From Desulfovibrionaceae bacterium (GTDB lineage Bacteria > Pseudomonadota > Gammaproteobacteria > Burkholderiales > Burkholderiaceae_C), in contig WRJY01000199.1 in assembly GCA_009778355.1 (NCBI GenBank), forward strand, positions 1 to 6,792: a stretch of 6,792 bases of DNA. The letters run 5' to 3'. The first letter of the stretch is position 1; the number at the start of each line of letters is the position of its first letter. A model generated the notes under the pieces. That model was not told the origin of the DNA. It saw nothing but the letters and a program-made list of their open reading frames with translations, and searched no databases. A program made the translations under genes and the position numbers. Below are positions 4,574 through 6,792 of the stretch, piece by piece.

Positions 4574-6792
4574 ATGGGCACGACCGTATTTCACGGCGAT
4601 GACGGGGCAATCACGCAAAAGGCCGACGCGTGGACATACGACCCGGTAGCGCCGGTCTTGCTCAAAAGCGATGGCGACCCCGGAGTAGCGCCGCACAGCA
4701 ACACCAGCGAAAAAATCTGGAACGCCCTGTCCTCGATATTCGAGAGCGGGGTGGAATTTGCAAACCGCTTTAGCGCGATGGACGTGGGCCAGCACGCTCT
4801 GCAGGTCCTGGTAGGCTGGCCTACCGAGGTGCGCGACCACCCCAACGGCTTTTTGAGTTGGGCCAAGGAAGTGTTCCACGAAGCCGGGGAGATGGTCCAC
4901 CACGGCGTCGAGACAGCCGTCAACTCCATCATGCAGATGCTCTCGCCGGAGCTAAAACAAGCCATCGACAACGGCGAAGAAATCCTCAAGGGCATGAGCA
5001 CGGAGGACTTCAAGGAAGCGGCTGCCGAAAAGCTGCAAGAACTCCTGGAAATGCTCAAGGATCCCAGCACCTACGCGGGCCTGGCCGTTACGCTGGCGGC
5101 CACGGCGGTGCAAGGCGTGCCCGTAGTCGGCCAAGTCGTGGGCGGAGCGGTGGCTGTCCAGCGGATCGCCAACCTGGGAGAGGCGGGCATCCAGGCCACC
5201 AAGGAGATCAAGGACATCATGTCCACCTGGGGCCAAAAAATGACCCCCGAACAGATGGCCGAGGCCCGCAAGAAGCTGGCCGCCTGGATGCTTGGCGTAG
5301 GCTTTGCTCTGCTAGCCGCCCTCGTGGGCAAGGCGATCAAGTTTGCGCGCAACGCAAAATCCAAAAAGATAAACGACCACACCAGTGAAGCGCACAGCAA
5401 CAAGGCTTCGGCGGAGAAGTCCCCTTGTGCTTGCGCCCTACCCAACCCCGTACTGATCGTCACCGGCGAGAAGTTGCTGGAAGAAACCGATTTCGAGCTG
5501 CCCGGCCCCATCCCCCTGGTCTGGCGCAGGCGCTACCGCTCCGGCGATCAGGAAAGCGGCCCTTGGGGCGCTTGTTGGAGCCATCCGTTGTGGATGGAAT
5601 TGCGCCTGGGGCCGGCAGGCGTCATCTGGCGCGACGAACAAGGCCGGCACGTGCGGCTGCCGCGCTTGCAGCCCGGTCAGAGCCACTTTGAGCTGCGAGA
5701 AGCGCTGACCCTGCACCGTCTCGATGAAACCCGCTGGAGTCTGGAATTCAAGACCGGCCTCACCCTGCACTTCAGGCAAAGCCATGCGGACGCCTGGCGG
5801 CTGCCGCTGCTCGAACAAAGCGACCGCAACGGCAACCGCGTGCAACTGCACTGGCAAAGCGCCAGCGCCGCCGCTGGCGAATTTGCCCCGCCCGTATTGA
5901 GCGGCATCACCGACAGCGCCGGCCGCCGCCTGCAACTGCACTGGCAGGACCAGCGTCTGCGTCAGGTGCATCTGCTCGCCCGTGGCGGCGTCAGCCACGA
6001 ACTGGCCAGCTACACCTATGACGAACGCGGTCAACTGATTGCCAGCCACCGCGGCGGTCAACCCTGGCGCCAATACGCCTGGCGCTCGGGCGTGCTGGTG
6101 GGCTACCGCAAAGGCAACGGCGCGCGCTACTTTGCCGACTACGACGCCGAAGGCCCGCACGGTCGCGTCCTGCGCTCGTGGTGCGCCGACACCGGAGAAA
6201 GCCACCGCTTCCGCTACGAGTTCAGCGAACGCATCACCTGGGTCACCGATGCGTTGGAGCGCACCACCGGCTACCGCTACAACGAAGGTTTTGACATCGT
6301 CGAAACCCTGCACCCCGACGGCAGCCGCACCCAAACGCCCATGAATGCGGCGCACCTGCCGCTGGGCAGCGTGGACCCGTTGGGCCGGCGCAGCAGCAGC
6401 CGCTACGACGCGCGCGGCAACCTCACGGGCTTTACCAGCGCCGACGGCGCCCACACCCAACTGGAATACAACGCACAGGATTTGCCGGTACGCATCACCG
6501 ACCCGCTCGGCCAGGTATGGCTGCGCCAATACGACCCGCGCGGCAACCTGACGGCCAGCACCGACCCCGCGGGCCACGGCGCCCGCTATGAACACGATAG
6601 CCGGGGCAACGTCATCGCCATCATCGACGCCGCCGGCAAGCGCAAAACCATCCAATGGGACGCGCAAGGCAACCTGAGCGCCTACACCGACTGCAGCGGC
6701 CGCCGCAGCAGCTACCGCCACGACCGGCAAGGCCGGCTGATCGAGCGCATGGATGCGCTGGGCCAGATCACCCGCTACGGCTGGAACGCCGC
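4574..6792 (+). CDS. Rhs repeat protein, putative T6SS effector (3' end outside window)
   Basis: The frame is open from ATG 4574 to the right edge: 739 residues without a stop. Residues 1-290 are an unusual head: MGTTVFHGDDG at the start, then mostly helical sequence, with a hydrophobic, Gly/Val/Ala-rich stretch at 168-200 and a likely membrane helix at 235-252 (LAAWMLGVGFALLAALVG) followed by a basic segment. No PAAR or DUF4150 signature is recognisable. SPCACALPNPV (about 283-293) joins it to the Rhs part. Residues 292-370 match DUF6531 (GEKLLEETDFELPGPIPLVW, then RRYRSG and DEQGRHVRLP). YD repeats follow (YDERGQL at 482, YDAEGPHG at 523, continuous from 611). Rhs proteins form a hollow shell around a C-terminal toxin, which is not in the window. 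Hydrophobic head segments are typical of T6SS Rhs effectors that need a chaperone; here DUF2169 and the thiolase-like protein are candidates (inference). It starts two bases after the previous gene. A contact-dependent or wall-associated Rhs is less likely given the vgrG context and absence of a signal peptide. Confidence 0.92.
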   Translation, partial: MGTTVFHGDDGAITQKADAWTYDPVAPVLLKSDGDPGVAPHSNTSEKIWNALSSIFESGVEFANRFSAMDVGQHALQVLVGWPTEVRDHPNGFLSWAKEVFHEAGEMVHHGVETAVNSIMQMLSPELKQAIDNGEEILKGMSTEDFKEAAAEKLQELLEMLKDPSTYAGLAVTLAATAVQGVPVVGQVVGGAVAVQRIANLGEAGIQATKEIKDIMSTWGQKMTPEQMAEARKKLAAWMLGVGFALLAALVGKAIKFARNAKSKKINDHTSEAHSNKASAEKSPCACALPNPVLIVTGEKLLEETDFELPGPIPLVWRRRYRSGDQESGPWGACWSHPLWMELRLGPAGVIWRDEQGRHVRLPRLQPGQSHFELREALTLHRLDETRWSLEFKTGLTLHFRQSHADAWRLPLLEQSDRNGNRVQLHWQSASAAAGEFAPPVLSGITDSAGRRLQLHWQDQRLRQVHLLARGGVSHELASYTYDERGQLIASHRGGQPWRQYAWRSGVLVGYRKGNGARYFADYDAEGPHGRVLRSWCADTGESHRFRYEFSERITWVTDALERTTGYRYNEGFDIVETLHPDGSRTQTPMNAAHLPLGSVDPLGRRSSSRYDARGNLTGFTSADGAHTQLEYNAQDLPVRITDPLGQVWLRQYDPRGNLTASTDPAGHGARYEHDSRGNVIAIIDAAGKRKTIQWDAQGNLSAYTDCSGRRSSYRHDRQGRLIERMDALGQITRYGWNA
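6404..6792 (+). repeat. Rhs YD-repeat array (coding repeat)
   Basis: From residue 611 of the Rhs protein the sequence runs in units of about 20-22 residues of the type YD-x-x-G-N-L-x-x-x-x-D-x-x-G. Examples are YDARGNLTGFTSADG, YDPRGNLTASTDPAG, HDSRGNVIAIIDAAG, WDAQGNLSAYTDCSG and HDRQGRLIERMDALG. These strands build the spiral wall of the Rhs/YD shell. The array continues past the window edge. Confidence 0.88.

Noticed and set aside
4858..5388. + strand open frame inside the rhs head in another frame
   Set aside because: It has Gly/Arg-rich composition typical of an out-of-frame reading. The rhs frame is open throughout and continues into the Rhs shell.
5438..6730. Long minus-strand open frame (430 codons) opposite rhs
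   Set aside because: It is an Ala/Val-rich low-complexity translation with no domain pattern, produced by the GC-rich third positions of the rhs frame. The + strand frame has clear YD repeats.

Overview
The window is a dense, one-directional gene cluster of a type VI secretion system (T6SS) vgrG island. High GC, strong GC bias at codon third positions and the gene content point to a Gram-negative proteobacterium. The gene set resembles Burkholderiales or Neisseriales (Betaproteobacteria), but the genus cannot be fixed from this sequence. All six genes are on the + strand, and neighbours overlap or lie within about 20 bases, so the cluster reads as one transcription unit. I saw no promoter or terminator inside it; both would lie outside the window.

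Layout: (1) 1-659, 3' end of a vgrG, encoding the repetitive beta-helical tip of the T6SS spike; (2) 680-1141, a small DUF6484-type protein; (3) 1128-2441, an alpha-helical, HEAT-like protein resembling the TIGR02270 family; (4) 2419-3501, a DUF2169 protein, a family linked to PAAR-like and effector loading; (5) 3498-4571, a thiolase / beta-ketoacyl-synthase-like protein that appears to have lost its catalytic residues; (6) 4574-6792 and beyond, a large Rhs protein with an unusual N-terminal region of about 290 residues, a DUF6531-type junction and YD repeats. The variable C-terminal toxin and any immunity gene would lie past the right edge.

Proposed logic (inference): VgrG forms the spike, and the four middle proteins help load, fold or hold the Rhs cargo on it. 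The Rhs shell would then carry a C-terminal toxin. The less usual points are an Rhs N-terminus without a recognisable PAAR motif, a catalytically dead thiolase-fold protein as apparent T6SS accessory, and a shared strand pattern between the VgrG tail and the tail of the next protein. There is no gene-free stretch over 300 bases. I found no RNA genes, CRISPR array, insertion sequence or attachment site.
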